Shown here: one piece after another, positions 9,498-19,378 of the stretch | Numbering within the stretch: the first letter of the stretch is position 1 | Layout: each line of letters opens with the position of its first letter | From: Fermentibacter sp963718745 [NCBI: Candidatus Fermentibacterota bacterium] | GTDB taxonomy: Bacteria; Fermentibacterota; Fermentibacteria; Fermentibacterales | Assembly (NCBI GenBank): GCA_963718745.1 | Contig: OY970370.1 | Coordinates: 62,001 to 126,000, forward strand | DNA length: 64,000 bases | Direction of reading: 5' to 3' | Notes under the pieces: model-generated | Told to the model about the DNA's origin: nothing | Database searches by the model: none | What the model saw: the letters and a program-made list of their open reading frames with translations, nothing else | Program-made: the position numbers and the translations under genes

Positions 9498-9947
9498 CTG
9501 GACACCGCCCTGCTCAGAGAAACGGTGGAGGCTCTTGTTACTGACATGGGTCTCCTGCTGGTGGATCTCGGCTGGTACCAGTCAGGCCGGAGGGGGATAC
9601 TGAGGGTGCTGGTCGACCGTCCCGGCAGGGTGACGGTCGGTGAGTGCGCTGCCCTGTCCAGGGCCATCGAGGACATGATGGACCGCAGGATGATCGAGTC
9701 GGGCCCCCATGTGCTGGAGGTCAGCTCGCCAGGACTCGGACGCAGGCTGGAGTCGGAGAACGACTGGCGGCGCTGCGTCGGCAGGTTGCTCAGGGTCGAA
9801 ACCGAGAGTGAAACGATAGAGGACGAGCTTCTCTCGTACGAGGGCGGCTGCCTGGTCTTCCAGGGGAGCAGGATAGTCCCCGCGGCCCTGGTGGCGCGGG
9901 CCGTCGAAATCATCGAGACAGGCGGGAACAAGGGCAGGAAGGGCTGA
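9498..9947 (+). CDS. rimP: Ribosome maturation factor RimP
   Basis: A small protein for 30S subunit maturation. Seen: LLLVDLGWYQSG...LRVLVDRPGRVTVGECAALSRAIE and the family signature LEVSSPGLGR. The GTG at 9525 lacks a ribosome-binding site and would remove the first helix that RimP proteins normally carry before 'LVD'. An in-frame CTG at 9498, six bases after GGAGG (9487-9491), yields MDTALLRETVEALVTDMG, which matches the usual N-terminus, so I place the start there (149 residues). First gene of the rimP-nusA-infB-rbfA-truB-ribF-rpsO-pnp cluster, an order conserved across bacteria. Confidence 0.88.
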   Translation: MDTALLRETVEALVTDMGLLLVDLGWYQSGRRGILRVLVDRPGRVTVGECAALSRAIEDMMDRRMIESGPHVLEVSSPGLGRRLESENDWRRCVGRLLRVETESETIEDELLSYEGGCLVFQGSRIVPAALVARAVEIIETGGNKGRKG

Positions 9948-9990
9948 CCGGGGCACCGGTCGGAGGCTCCTTTCCGCTGGGGGGAACGAA

Positions 9991-11364
9991 GTGTCCAATT
10001 ACGACAGGATAGACGCCCTCGCAAGACTCGTCAGGGAGAAGGGCGTGAACAAGGAAGTCCTTGTTCGCAGCCTCTTCCAGGCGCTCATCAAGGCTACCGA
10101 GCTCGAGTACGGAACCGCCCAGGACATCAGGATCACATGGGATCACCAGCTCGGTGATGTGAAGCTCGAAGCCATGATGGAAGTCGTGGAGAACATCGAG
10201 GAGGGCAGCGAACACCTCCAGATAGCCCGCAAGAAGGCACGCAAGATCAAGAGTGATGCCGAGATCGGCGAGAAGGTCTCCATACCGGTCGACATCTCCG
10301 AGTTCCAGCGATCCTCCGTGAACGTCTTCCGCCAGGAGTTCCTCTCCCTCGTCAGGACGGCCGAGCGGGAGCAGGTCCTGCGCGAATACGAGGAGAAGAT
10401 CGGCCACATCATCCCCAGGTGCCGCGTCCAGCAGGTCTACAGGAACAGGGTGCTGGTACAGGTCGCCGGCAGGATCGAAGCGGTGGTCCCCGCCGAGGAG
10501 AGGGCACGTGGCGAGCGTTACAACCAGAACGACCCCATCCTCCCCGTGCTGATCCGCGTCGAGAAACCCGACTCGATGGAGCCGCAGCTCGTTCTCTCGA
10601 GGGCGACGCCTCTGCTCGTGAAGCGCCTCTTCGAGAGGGAGGCCCCCGAGATAGAGGAGGGCGTAGTCGAGGTGCGCGCCATCGCGAGGGAACCCGGGGT
10701 CAGGACCAAGATCGCCGTAGCGAGCAACGACCACCGTGTCGACGCAGTCGGTACCTTCGTCGGAGTGAAGGGGAGCAGGGTCCAGGCCGTCATGAGGGAG
10801 CTCAACGGCGAGAGGATCGACATCATCCCCTGGACCATGGACAGGAGGAACCTCGTCACACACGCCCTCCTGCCCGCGTCCGTCATAAACGTCGACCAGA
10901 CAAGAGAAACCGATCCGGTCACCGGGGAGGAGCGGATCAGGATGGTCGCCATAGTCCCCGACGACCACCTCTCCCTCGCGATCGGCAAGAACGGACACAA
11001 TGTGAGGCTGGCGGGCGAGCTCGTCGGCTCGAGGATAGACATCGAGACCCAGTCGCTCTGGGAAGAGCAGAAGCGCTGGGAGGAGATGCTGCGCGTGGAC
11101 GCTTCCGAGATCGCCGGAATCAGCGACAAGCTGATCGAGCGGCTCAGGGTGTCCGGCTACGATTCTGCGAACTCGATCGCCGAGGTCACCGTGGAGGAGC
11201 TTCTGAAGGTCCACGGAGTCGGACCCGTCCGTGTCGAGCAGATACATCAGGAGGCGAAACGCCTGGTAGAGAAGCGGGCCATCGAGGTCGAGGCGCTCAA
11301 GGCAGAACACGAGGCAGGCAAGGCCGGTTCTGACGGCGCCGGTCAAGGCGGTGGAGATGACTGA
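9991..11364 (+). CDS. nusA: Transcription termination/antitermination factor NusA
   Basis: A 457-residue RNA polymerase-binding factor. The N-terminal polymerase-binding domain (about residues 1-125) is followed by an S1 domain (IPRCRVQQVYRNRVLVQVAGRIEAV), KH1 (EPGVRTKIAVASND...GTFVGVKGSRVQAVMREL) and KH2 (LAIGKNGHNVRLAGELVG), then a C-terminal helix-hairpin-helix segment (ERLRVSGYDSANSIAEVTVEELLKVHGVGPVRVEQI). The length fits NusA with a single extra C-terminal HhH unit rather than the two acidic repeats of E. coli. GTG start at 9991. Its last bases overlap the infB start. Confidence 0.96.
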   Translation: MSNYDRIDALARLVREKGVNKEVLVRSLFQALIKATELEYGTAQDIRITWDHQLGDVKLEAMMEVVENIEEGSEHLQIARKKARKIKSDAEIGEKVSIPVDISEFQRSSVNVFRQEFLSLVRTAEREQVLREYEEKIGHIIPRCRVQQVYRNRVLVQVAGRIEAVVPAEERARGERYNQNDPILPVLIRVEKPDSMEPQLVLSRATPLLVKRLFEREAPEIEEGVVEVRAIAREPGVRTKIAVASNDHRVDAVGTFVGVKGSRVQAVMRELNGERIDIIPWTMDRRNLVTHALLPASVINVDQTRETDPVTGEERIRMVAIVPDDHLSLAIGKNGHNVRLAGELVGSRIDIETQSLWEEQKRWEEMLRVDASEIAGISDKLIERLRVSGYDSANSIAEVTVEELLKVHGVGPVRVEQIHQEAKRLVEKRAIEVEALKAEHEAGKAGSDGAGQGGGDD

Positions 11365-13492
11365 ACAGCAGGCCGACAAGAAGCAGCGCGTTTACGAACT
11401 GGCCCGTGAGCTGAACATTTCGAGCGAGGCATTGATAAAGGTCCTCACGGACATGGATGTGGCCGTGAAGAGCCACATGAGCACGCTCTCCGATGAACAG
11501 AGGAAGAGCGTCGTCGCCCGGTTCGAGAAGGAGAAGCAGGAGGCCCGGGACAGGGCCGTGAAGTCCAAGAAGCGGAAGAAGCGCCGCAAGAAGGCCGTGG
11601 TTTCCGCGGAAGCCGTGAAGGCCGTCCGCGACACCGTCGCCCAGATGGGCTCGAATGCCGCCAGGAGCCAGAAGAAGCGCCGCAGGCGCTACCGCGAGGA
11701 AAAGCAGGAGCGCCACGAGAAGCTGACTACGGCCGGCGAGGGCGAAGTCCTCCAGGTGACGGAGTTCACTTCTCCCTCCGAGCTTGCCGAACTCATGGAC
11801 ATCCCTCTGAACGAGGTCATAGCCAAGTGTCTCGAGCTGGGCCTGATGACCACGGCCAACCAGCGGCTCGATGCCGATACCCTGGCGCTCGTGGCGGCCG
11901 AGTTCGGACACCACATCGAGACCGTGGCAGAGTACGGGGCCGAGTCAATCGAGAAGCGCAGGATCGAGAAGAGCTGCCGCGAGGTCCAGAGGGCTCCGGT
12001 CGTCACGATCATGGGCCATGTCGACCACGGTAAGACCGCGCTGCTCGACCGGATCCGCTCCACGAACGTCATCTCTACCGAGGCGGGCGGGATAACCCAG
12101 CATATCGGGGCCTATGTCGCGTCCGTATCGGGCGGGCGCAACGTCACCTTCATCGACACGCCGGGGCATGCAGCCTTCACCGCGATGAGGACGAGGGGCG
12201 CCCAGGTCACCGACATAGTCGTACTGGTCATCGCAGGCGACAGCAGGGTCATGCCCCAGACCATGGAGGCCATCGACCACGCCAGAGCCGCCGGGGTGCC
12301 CATAGTGGTAGCCATAAGCAAGATGGACCTGTCCACCGCGAACCCCGAATTCATCAGACAGGACCTCGCCAACCACAAGGTACTCGTCGAGGAGTGGAGC
12401 GGTGACGTCCAGTGCGCCGAGGTCAGCGCGATAACCGGAAACGGCGTCGAGGACCTCCTGGACAAGATCCTGGTCCAGGCAGACATGCTGGATCTCAAGG
12501 CCTGCCCCGACAGACCCGCGAGGGCCACAGTCCTCGAGGGCAGGGTCGACCCCTACCGGGGCACGGTGGTCAGCATACTCATCCAGGACGGGACGCTCCG
12601 TCTCGGTGACTCCTTCATAGCAGGGCAGTGCACCGGGCGCGTGAGAGCCCTGTACGACCAGAACAACAAGCCCGTGGACGAAGCCGGGCCCAGCATGCCG
12701 ATACAGCTGATGGGCTGCACCGGAGTTCCCGAGGCCGGAGACTCCGTGACGGTCGTCGAGAACGAACAGGAAGCCAAGGAGATCGGGCTGCGCCGCCAGA
12801 TCGTGGAACGCGAGCGCGAGCTCCAGTCACGCCGGAAGATCACCCTGGAGGACTTCTTCAAGGCTGCGGCGGAGGGCGACAGCACCCTCCGGCTCATCGT
12901 GAAGGCGGATGTCCAGGGATCGGCCGAAGCCATCGTAGACACGCTGACCCGGATGAATACGGACGAAGTCTCGGTGGACGTGATAAGAAGCGGTGCCGGA
13001 GGCATAGCGGAGAGCGACGTGATGCTCGCGGCTGCATCGGGTGCCGTCATCATAGGGTTCCGCGTGAGGCCGGACTCGAGGGCGCGCGAACGTGCGGCCG
13101 CGAGCGGTGTGGACATACAGTGCTTCAGCATCATCTACGACGTCGAGGACACGGTCAGGAAAGCCCTCTCGGGGCTGCTCAAGCCGGAGAAGCGCGAGGA
13201 TTTCATGGGCTCCGCGGAGATCCGCCAGATCTTCCGCGTACCGAAGATAGGAACGATCGCGGGATGCTACGTCGTGGGCGGGACAGTGAAGCGCAACTCC
13301 AGATTCCGCCTCGTCAGGAACGGCGTGGTCGTCTGGGACGGCCAGCTCTCCTCCCTCAAGCATTTCAAGGATGACCGCAGGGAGGTCGCAGCCGGCTACG
13401 AGTGCGGAATAGGTCTCGAGGGATATGCCGACCTGAAATCCGGCGACATCATAGAATGCTATGAGATCGTGGAGGTCTCGAGGGAGCTCTAG
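11357..13492 (+). CDS. infB: Translation initiation factor IF-2
   Basis: A 711-residue GTPase that places initiator tRNA on the 30S subunit. An IF2_N helix bundle ([19 protein letters not shown]), a Lys/Arg-rich linker and a second IF2_N unit ([20 protein letters not shown]) precede the G domain: [16 protein letters not shown] and a G4 motif that reads SKMD instead of the usual NKxD. Domains II, III and IV follow to the end. The N-terminal linker is short compared with E. coli (890 residues). ATG 11357 follows GGTGGAG and overlaps nusA; a GTG at 11351 is possible. Confidence 0.96.
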   Translation: MTEQQADKKQRVYELARELNISSEALIKVLTDMDVAVKSHMSTLSDEQRKSVVARFEKEKQEARDRAVKSKKRKKRRKKAVVSAEAVKAVRDTVAQMGSNAARSQKKRRRRYREEKQERHEKLTTAGEGEVLQVTEFTSPSELAELMDIPLNEVIAKCLELGLMTTANQRLDADTLALVAAEFGHHIETVAEYGAESIEKRRIEKSCREVQRAPVVTIMGHVDHGKTALLDRIRSTNVISTEAGGITQHIGAYVASVSGGRNVTFIDTPGHAAFTAMRTRGAQVTDIVVLVIAGDSRVMPQTMEAIDHARAAGVPIVVAISKMDLSTANPEFIRQDLANHKVLVEEWSGDVQCAEVSAITGNGVEDLLDKILVQADMLDLKACPDRPARATVLEGRVDPYRGTVVSILIQDGTLRLGDSFIAGQCTGRVRALYDQNNKPVDEAGPSMPIQLMGCTGVPEAGDSVTVVENEQEAKEIGLRRQIVERERELQSRRKITLEDFFKAAAEGDSTLRLIVKADVQGSAEAIVDTLTRMNTDEVSVDVIRSGAGGIAESDVMLAAASGAVIIGFRVRPDSRARERAAASGVDIQCFSIIYDVEDTVRKALSGLLKPEKREDFMGSAEIRQIFRVPKIGTIAGCYVVGGTVKRNSRFRLVRNGVVVWDGQLSSLKHFKDDRREVAAGYECGIGLEGYADLKSGDIIECYEIVEVSREL

Positions 13493-13502
13493 CCCCGCAG
13501 AT

Positions 13503-13853
13503 ATGAAGGAGAGACGCTTCCAGAGGATGACCGAGACGGTCCGTGCGGATATCGAGGCCATACTCCGCACCGAGATCGCGGATCCGCGGCTGGGCTTCAT
13601 CACGATAACCAGAGTGAAGCTGTCGCCCGACGCCACTCACGCGTTCATCTTCTACTCGACCCTCGGGACCGACGACGAGAGACGCCAGACCAGGGAGGCG
13701 ATCGAGTCCTGCAGGGGGTACACCCGCAGACTGCTCGCGGAGAGGATCGGACTCAGAACCGTCCCCGAACTCCACTTCCTGCACGACACCTCGATCGAAG
13801 AGGGCGAGGAAGTCCTGAAGCTGATGCGGGATCTCGAACGGAAGGATCGATGA
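13503..13853 (+). CDS. rbfA: 30S ribosome-binding factor RbfA
   Basis: A 116-residue KH-fold assembly factor of the 30S subunit. Recognised by RRFQRMTETVRADIEAILRTEI, DPRLGFITITRVKLSPD and the closing pattern LHFLHDTSIEEGEEV. ATG 13503 gives the family's usual N-terminus; the longer open frame from 13461 overlaps the end of infB and adds unrelated residues. It ends in an ATGA overlap with truB. Confidence 0.94.
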   Translation: MKERRFQRMTETVRADIEAILRTEIADPRLGFITITRVKLSPDATHAFIFYSTLGTDDERRQTREAIESCRGYTRRLLAERIGLRTVPELHFLHDTSIEEGEEVLKLMRDLERKDR

Positions 13854-14737
13854 CCCACACCCCGGAGGGTCGTGGGGCCGTCTACCTCCTCGACAAGACC
13901 CCGGGCACGGCCTCCAGGAGCGCCGCCTCGGCGGTCGCCAGGGCATGGGGCTTCGCCAAGTTCGGCCATGCCGGCACGCTGGACCCCTCTGCGGGTGGAG
14001 TCCTGCCGGTCCTGCTGGGCAGGGCCACGAGGCTGTCGTCATACCTCTCCGGCCACGAGAAGAGATACTCCTTCACGGTCGTGACCGGAATCGAAACCGA
14101 TACGCTCGACTCGGAAGGAACCGTCACCAGAGAGGCCGCGCCGGTCACTCCCGGCAGGGCAGACCTCGAGGCCCTGCTTGCGGAGTTCGAGGGCAGCCTG
14201 GATCAGCGCGTCCCCGTCTTCTCGGCGCTCAAGCTGGGCGGGCGGACGGCCTACAGCATGGCTCGAAGCGGCATCATCCCCGATATGCCCACTCGAAGGG
14301 TCGAAGTCCGCTCCTGGGAGATCATCTCGATCTCGGACGGACGCTTCAGGCTCGCAGCCACGGTTTCGTCAGGGACATACATAAGAGCTCTCGCTGCGGA
14401 CATCGGTACGCGCCTGGGATGCGGAGCACACGCCGAAGGGATAGTCCGTGAGTCCTACGGGCTCTTCGTCAGAACGGAATGTTCGACCGGGAGCCGGTGC
14501 GACAGTTCCCTGCTGACCCCCGCAGAAGCCCTCAGGGGCTTCCAGCGTATGAGCCTCTCGAGCGCTGACACGGAGCGCGTTCTCCACGGCAATCCTGTCG
14601 AGGGCAGCCTCCTGGGCAGCATCGCCCTCATGGACGGGGACGGCGGGGACCTGATCGCGATAGGCATGGGTGACGGGACTTCCGTGCGGCCTGTCACCGT
14701 CCTGCGGGACTGCACCCCGTCCGTGGAGAGCACGTGA
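13850..14737 (+). CDS. truB: tRNA pseudouridine-55 synthase TruB
   Basis: A 295-residue pseudouridine synthase modifying U55 in the T-loop of tRNAs. The catalytic Asp lies in GHAGTLDPSAGGVLPV (about residue 45). Further family blocks are KRYSFTVVTGIETDTLDSEG, QRVPVFSALKLGGRTAYSMA and CSSGTYIRALAADIG-like SGTYIRALAADIGTRLG. Within the conserved translation cluster; ATGA overlap with rbfA and a GTGA-type overlap with ribF point to translational coupling. Confidence 0.95.
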   Translation: MTHTPEGRGAVYLLDKTPGTASRSAASAVARAWGFAKFGHAGTLDPSAGGVLPVLLGRATRLSSYLSGHEKRYSFTVVTGIETDTLDSEGTVTREAAPVTPGRADLEALLAEFEGSLDQRVPVFSALKLGGRTAYSMARSGIIPDMPTRRVEVRSWEIISISDGRFRLAATVSSGTYIRALAADIGTRLGCGAHAEGIVRESYGLFVRTECSTGSRCDSSLLTPAEALRGFQRMSLSSADTERVLHGNPVEGSLLGSIALMDGDGGDLIAIGMGDGTSVRPVTVLRDCTPSVEST

Positions 14738-15582
14738 AGGTGATCGCGCTGGGCGGATTCGACGGCCTGCACCTCGGGCACATGTCGATCGTCGACCATG
14801 CCTCGGCGATTTCACCGGATGCCGCCATTCTCTGCTTCGAGCCGATCCCCCGGCAGGTGCTGGGGAGGGAACGGCATGTGAGGTTGACGACGCCGGGAGA
14901 AAGACGCAAAATCCTCTCTCGGTCGGGTTCCTGCGGCCTGCTCGTACACCCGTTCGATGATGCGACGATGAAGTCGGGTCCGGGTGAGTTCCTGGACACT
15001 CTCCAGGAAGCCTTCCGTTTCGAACACATAGTCGTCGGATACGATTTCGGGTTCGGTCTGGGAAGAGCGGGTTCGCCGGCGACCATCGGGAGCTGGTGCA
15101 TCGGGAGGTCCGTAGATCTCCACGTCGTCGATCCGGTATGCCGGGACGGCGAGCCGATAAAGAGCGGCCGGGTGAGGGGACTCGTCTCCTGCGGCCGTCT
15201 GGATGGAGCGGAGGCTCTCCTGGGCAGGAGGTATGGAGCCCTGGGAGCAGTCGCCAGAGGAAAGGGGCTCGGGCGTACGCTGGGTTTTCCGACCCTGAAC
15301 GTCCGGGTGCCTGCGGCGAAGCTCCTCCCGCCACCGGGGAGCTACGTCGCAGAGGTCGCAGTGGATGGTGCGGTACATCCCGCGGCAGTGTTCATCCCGT
15401 CCGGAAGGGAGGGTCTCTGCGAGGCCCATCTGCCCGGATGGGCGGGTGAAGCGTATGGCAAGGCTGTCGGGATCGAGTTCCGGCAGTTCATCAGGACGCC
15501 AGGGAACGGACTGTCGAGAAGTGAACTGGTGACGAGGATCGCTCGTGACGTCGAGCGGGTTCTGGAGGTTTCAGCAGGATGA
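14734..15582 (+). CDS. ribF: Bifunctional riboflavin kinase / FAD synthetase
   Basis: A 282-residue enzyme converting riboflavin to FMN and FMN to FAD. The N-terminal nucleotidyltransferase part shows [14 protein letters not shown] at residues 6-19 and [14 protein letters not shown] near 107. The C-terminal flavokinase part shows [12 protein letters not shown] near 183 and PPGSYVAEV. The GTG start overlaps the truB stop, and the end overlaps rpsO by four bases (ATGA), the usual neighbour order. Confidence 0.94.
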   Translation: MKVIALGGFDGLHLGHMSIVDHASAISPDAAILCFEPIPRQVLGRERHVRLTTPGERRKILSRSGSCGLLVHPFDDATMKSGPGEFLDTLQEAFRFEHIVVGYDFGFGLGRAGSPATIGSWCIGRSVDLHVVDPVCRDGEPIKSGRVRGLVSCGRLDGAEALLGRRYGALGAVARGKGLGRTLGFPTLNVRVPAAKLLPPPGSYVAEVAVDGAVHPAAVFIPSGREGLCEAHLPGWAGEAYGKAVGIEFRQFIRTPGNGLSRSELVTRIARDVERVLEVSAG

Positions 15583-15848
15583 GTATCACTACCGAGAAGA
15601 AGGCCGAGCTCATAAGAACTTTCGGCGCAAGTGACACCGACACCGGAAAGCCCGAGGTCCAGATTGCCATCATGTCGGAGAGGATCCGCGAGCTGACCGA
15701 GCACAGCAAGCGCCACCCGCATGACAACAACAGCAGGCGGGGTCTCCTGAAGCTTGTCGGCAAGCGCCGCAGGCTTCTCCAGTATCTCGAGACGAATGAT
15801 GTAGAGCGTTACCGCAAGATAGTGAGCGATCTGGGTCTGAGGAGATAG
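15579..15848 (+). CDS. rpsO: 30S ribosomal protein S15 (uS15)
   Basis: An 89-residue primary 16S rRNA-binding protein. The full family pattern is present: [21 protein letters not shown]-like [20 protein letters not shown], and [16 protein letters not shown] near the end. Length is exactly that of most S15 proteins. Starts in an ATGA overlap with ribF; pnp follows after 67 bases, the classical rpsO-pnp pair. Confidence 0.97.
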   Translation: MSITTEKKAELIRTFGASDTDTGKPEVQIAIMSERIRELTEHSKRHPHDNNSRRGLLKLVGKRRRLLQYLETNDVERYRKIVSDLGLRR

Positions 15849-15915
15849 ACCCGCGGCTTCCTGCGGAGGGCGCCACACGGGCGTCGTACCGGGGAGCCAA
15901 CATGAGAGGAAGAAG

Positions 15916-18030
15916 ATGCCTTTTACTGTCGAGACGATGGTTGCCGGACGCAAGTTGCAGATAGAGACCGGGCGCCTCGCCAAGCAGGCGGACGGTGCAG
16001 TGTTGGTGCGGTACGGCGATACGGTCGTCCTGACCGCTGCGGTCTCCGAAAAAGTGGCGAAGCCCGACATGGGCTTCTTCCCGCTCACCGTGGAGTACCG
16101 CGAGAGAACCTATGCCGCGGGCAGGATCCCCGGTGGATTCTTCAAGCGCGAGGGCAGGCCCAGCGAGGCCGAGATCCTCGCCGCCAGGCTGATAGACAGG
16201 CCGATCCGCCCACTGTTCCCCGAGGGGTACGGCTGCGAGACCCAGGTGTACTGCATCGTCATCAGCTCCGATTCGGAGAATGATCCCGACCTGCTGGGCC
16301 TGATCGGTGCCTCGGCCTCCCTCATGATCTCCGACATCCCCTGGAACGGACCCGTTTCGGCCGTCAGGGTAGGAAGGATCGGAGACAGGTTCATAATAAA
16401 CCCCACCCTCACCGAGCTCGAGGAGACCGACCTGGACATCGTGGCCGCCGTGCGCGGCACCGATGTCGTGATGCTCGAGGGCGGGTGCAGCCAGGTCCCG
16501 GAGAGCGTAGTCCTGGAGGCGATCGAGATCGCCCGGAACGAAGGCATGAGGATCAACGCACTCCAGATGGAACTCGTCGCGCAGGCCGGGAAGCAGAAGA
16601 GGGAGTTCGCGCCCGCGCCCATCCCCGATGGGCTGCAGGAGGCCGTCACGGCCGTCGCGTTCCCCGAGTTCGACAACGTCTACGGCAGGGGTCGCAAGGA
16701 GATGTGGGGACAGGCCGTCGACAGGGCGATGGAGCATACGGACGCTCTTGCGGAGAAGTTCGGCTTCGCGCCCGGGGATGCCCCCTGGAAGTCGCTTGTC
16801 AAGAAGGTCATGGAGAAGGCCGAGAAGGCCTACGTGCGCAGGAAGCTGGCCGTCGAGAAGATCCGCTTCGACGGCAGGGAGCCGGGGCAGGTCCGCAACA
16901 TTGAGTGCGAGATCGGCCTCATCCCCAGGGCGCACGGTTCCGCCATCTTCACGAGGGGCGAGACACAGGCGATGGTCGCCGCAACCCTGGGCGGCAACAG
17001 CGACGAGCAGAGGATCGACGCCATAACCGGCGAATACACGAAGAGATTCATGCTCCACTACAACTTCCCGTCGTTCAGCGTCGGGGAGGTCAAGCCCATC
17101 AGGGGACCGGGCAGGCGTGAGATAGGGCACGGGCACCTTGCAGAGCGCGGCATCCAGGCCGTCATGCCGGACGAGGAGTCCTTCCCGTACACCGTCCGCG
17201 TCGTCTCCGACATCCTGGAGTCTAACGGATCATCCTCGATGGCTACCGTCTGCGGCGGGACCCTCTGCCTGATGGATGCGGGCGTCCCGATAAAGGCCCC
17301 CGTGGCAGGCATCGCTCTCGGTCTCGCCAAGCATGGCGACGACTACGCGATCCTGACCGACATCGCAGGCGTGGAGGACCATCTCGGTGAGATGGACTTC
17401 AAGATCGCCGGCACGAAGAACGGCGTCACTGCGGTGCAGATGGATCTCAAGATCGAGGGCATCTCCAACGCCATCCTCGCCGAAGCCTTCGAGAAGGCAC
17501 GGCTGGGGCGCGAGCACATCCTCGGGATAATGCTCTCGACGATCACCGAGCCGCGTGCCGAGCTCAGCCCCTTTGCGCCGAGGATGATCTCGACCAGGAT
17601 CAACCCCGACAAGATCGGCAAGCTCATAGGCCCCGGCGGCAAGATGATCAGGTCGATCCAGGACGAGGCCGGCGTCAAGATAGACATCTGCGACGACGGA
17701 ACCGTACGCATCCTCTCCACCGACGCGACCGCGGCCGCCAAGGCCCTGAAGATGGTCGAGGACATCGTGGGGATGCCCCAGGTGGGCAAGGTTTACGAAG
17801 GTATTGTCTCGACCGTTGCGAAGTTCGGTGCGTTCGTGGAGATCATGCCCGGCACCGACGGCCTCGTGCACATCAGCGAGATAAGCAAGGAGCGGGTGAA
17901 CGAGGTCAGCGACATACTGAAGAAGGGTGACAGGGTGAGGGTGAAGGTCCTCGAGATAAGGGACGACGGCAAGATCAACCTCACCATGAAGAGAGCAGAC
18001 GAGGACGACGCGGAGGGTGCCGGCTCCTGA
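15916..18030 (+). CDS. pnp: Polyribonucleotide nucleotidyltransferase (PNPase)
   Basis: A 704-residue 3'-5' phosphorolytic exoribonuclease. Two RNase PH domains surround the all-helical segment; the second includes GTRAMV-like FTRGETQAMVAATLG and the GGNSDEQRIDAI region. KH domain KIGKLIGPGGKMIRSI is near residue 570, followed by an S1 domain (GKVYEGIVSTVAKFGAFVEI...GLVHISEIS). Length matches the family. ATG 15916 gives MPFTVETMVAGRKLQIETGR, a normal PNPase start. Confidence 0.97.
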   Translation: MPFTVETMVAGRKLQIETGRLAKQADGAVLVRYGDTVVLTAAVSEKVAKPDMGFFPLTVEYRERTYAAGRIPGGFFKREGRPSEAEILAARLIDRPIRPLFPEGYGCETQVYCIVISSDSENDPDLLGLIGASASLMISDIPWNGPVSAVRVGRIGDRFIINPTLTELEETDLDIVAAVRGTDVVMLEGGCSQVPESVVLEAIEIARNEGMRINALQMELVAQAGKQKREFAPAPIPDGLQEAVTAVAFPEFDNVYGRGRKEMWGQAVDRAMEHTDALAEKFGFAPGDAPWKSLVKKVMEKAEKAYVRRKLAVEKIRFDGREPGQVRNIECEIGLIPRAHGSAIFTRGETQAMVAATLGGNSDEQRIDAITGEYTKRFMLHYNFPSFSVGEVKPIRGPGRREIGHGHLAERGIQAVMPDEESFPYTVRVVSDILESNGSSSMATVCGGTLCLMDAGVPIKAPVAGIALGLAKHGDDYAILTDIAGVEDHLGEMDFKIAGTKNGVTAVQMDLKIEGISNAILAEAFEKARLGREHILGIMLSTITEPRAELSPFAPRMISTRINPDKIGKLIGPGGKMIRSIQDEAGVKIDICDDGTVRILSTDATAAAKALKMVEDIVGMPQVGKVYEGIVSTVAKFGAFVEIMPGTDGLVHISEISKERVNEVSDILKKGDRVRVKVLEIRDDGKINLTMKRADEDDAEGAGS

Positions 18031-18047
18031 CGGGAGCCGGAGGTCCG

Positions 18048-18494
18048 GTGAAGAGGATACTGGTAGCCGTGCTCCCTCACGGAGAGGGGCTTCCCCTCCC
18101 CGCAAAGGCTACCGGAGGGTCCAGCGGATTCGATCTCTGCGCCGCAACCGACGTCGAGATGACGCTTCATCCCGGTGAGAGGGCGATGGTCCCCACCGGG
18201 ATGAAGGTCGCGATACCGGAAGGCTACGAGTGGCAGGTGAGACCCAGGAGCGGGAACGCCGCGAAACTCGGGCTCACCGTCCTCAATTCCCCCGGCACCG
18301 TCGATTCCGATTACCGCGGCGAGGTGAAGGTGATCCTGATCAATCTAGGCGATGGTCCGGTGTCGATAAGGAGAGGCGACAGGATCGCACAGGCCGTGCT
18401 CTGCGAAGTGCCCCCGGCCGAGATGGTGAGGGTGGACAGCCTCCCGGGATCGGAAAGGGGAGATGGCGGTTTCGGCCATACCGGCAGCGCTTAG
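18048..18494 (+). CDS. dut: Deoxyuridine 5'-triphosphate nucleotidohydrolase (dUTPase)
   Basis: A 148-residue trimeric dUTPase that hydrolyses dUTP to dUMP. Conserved motifs in order: AGSSGFDL-like GGSSGFDLCA, PRSGNAAKLGL, NSPGTVDSDYRGEVKVILIN, GDRIAQAVL and the C-terminal Gly-rich arm RGDGGFGHTGS. GTG start at 18048, 17 bases after pnp. It overlaps the LptE-like gene by 32 bases. Confidence 0.94.
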   Translation: MKRILVAVLPHGEGLPLPAKATGGSSGFDLCAATDVEMTLHPGERAMVPTGMKVAIPEGYEWQVRPRSGNAAKLGLTVLNSPGTVDSDYRGEVKVILINLGDGPVSIRRGDRIAQAVLCEVPPAEMVRVDSLPGSERGDGGFGHTGSA

Positions 18495-18963
18495 GCTCGC
18501 CGCCGCAGCACTCGTCGCCGCGACGGCCGGCTGCGCATACAGCATGAGCGGCAACCTGCCGGAGCACATCTCTTCTGTCAGGATAGCGCCGTTCAGGAGT
18601 TCGGTCCAGGAATACGGGCTCGAGCAGGAGCTCACCTCGCTCTTCGTCGAGAAGCTGGTCTCCGAGGGAAGGCTCTCTGTGGTGACCTCCTCGCCCGATG
18701 CCGTCATCGAGTGCCAGATAACCGGCTTCTTCAGATCGCCCTACTCCTTCTCCGCCTCGGAGGAGATCGAGGAGTACAAGCTCGAGATCAGAGCGGCCCT
18801 GGACTTCACCGATCTGGTCCGGGATGCCGGGATCCTCGAGGGGGAGTCCGTCGACGAGTGGATTGTTTATGATCCCGAGAGGGAGGAGTACGACGATGCA
18901 AGGCAGAGGCTCCTCGTGCAGGCTGCGGACGAGATGGTCAGAAGATGCATATCGGGATGGTGA
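18463..18963 (+). CDS. lptE: LptE-like LPS-assembly lipoprotein
   Basis: A 166-residue lipoprotein. The hydrophobic leader ends in TAGCAYSMSG, matching the AGCGYxxxG lipobox of LptE, and is followed by the family's LPEHISSVRIAPFRSSVQEYGLEQELTSLF pattern (a helix-strand 'secretin/TonB short N' like fold) and VIECQITGF. LptE plugs the LptD barrel that inserts lipopolysaccharide in the outer membrane, so the cell is expected to be diderm. ATG 18463 lies inside dut. lptD is not in the window. Confidence 0.78.
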   Translation: MAVSAIPAALRLAAAALVAATAGCAYSMSGNLPEHISSVRIAPFRSSVQEYGLEQELTSLFVEKLVSEGRLSVVTSSPDAVIECQITGFFRSPYSFSASEEIEEYKLEIRAALDFTDLVRDAGILEGESVDEWIVYDPEREEYDDARQRLLVQAADEMVRRCISGW

Positions 18964-18979
18964 TGCTGTGGATGCGGGG

Positions 18980-19378
18980 ATGAAACGTCTCAGAAGCGCT
19001 GATGGACCGAGATCGGGCGTCATCAGACCCGGATGCCTGATCTGGGGTGCGCTCATCCTCCTCGTGGGAGTCATGGCGTGGAAGATGATCGACTTCCACA
19101 TGCTCAGGCCTGCGGCAGTCAAAGCCGCTGTGAACGACGCCTACGACTCCGTCAGGGGCTTCAGGGGCACCGAGACCGAAAGGCGCTCGACCTGCAGGGA
19201 AGCCTGGGACGAGCTGCAGAGCACGACCGACAACCGCCAGATCCAGAACTGCGTAGGTCCCGTGGGCAACGACCTGACTTTCACCAACGAGAGCGTGTAT
19301 GTGTCCTACCCGGACACTCTGCATTTCCCGCTCTTCGGGGAGTATGCAAAGATCTTCCGGATCAGCAGGATCTTCTGA
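18980..19378 (+). CDS. Single-pass membrane protein, function unknown
   Basis: 132 residues from ATG 18980 (a GTG at 18968 is an alternative). A short basic N-terminus is followed by one transmembrane segment (LIWGALILLVGVMAWKMIDF, near residues 20-39) and a soluble domain with two Cys (STCREAW, QNCVGPV). No family was recognised. It follows lptE within 16 bases and overlaps the next small gene by one base, so it belongs to the same transcript; a role in the envelope is inference. Confidence 0.6.
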   Translation: MKRLRSADGPRSGVIRPGCLIWGALILLVGVMAWKMIDFHMLRPAAVKAAVNDAYDSVRGFRGTETERRSTCREAWDELQSTTDNRQIQNCVGPVGNDLTFTNESVYVSYPDTLHFPLFGEYAKIFRISRIF

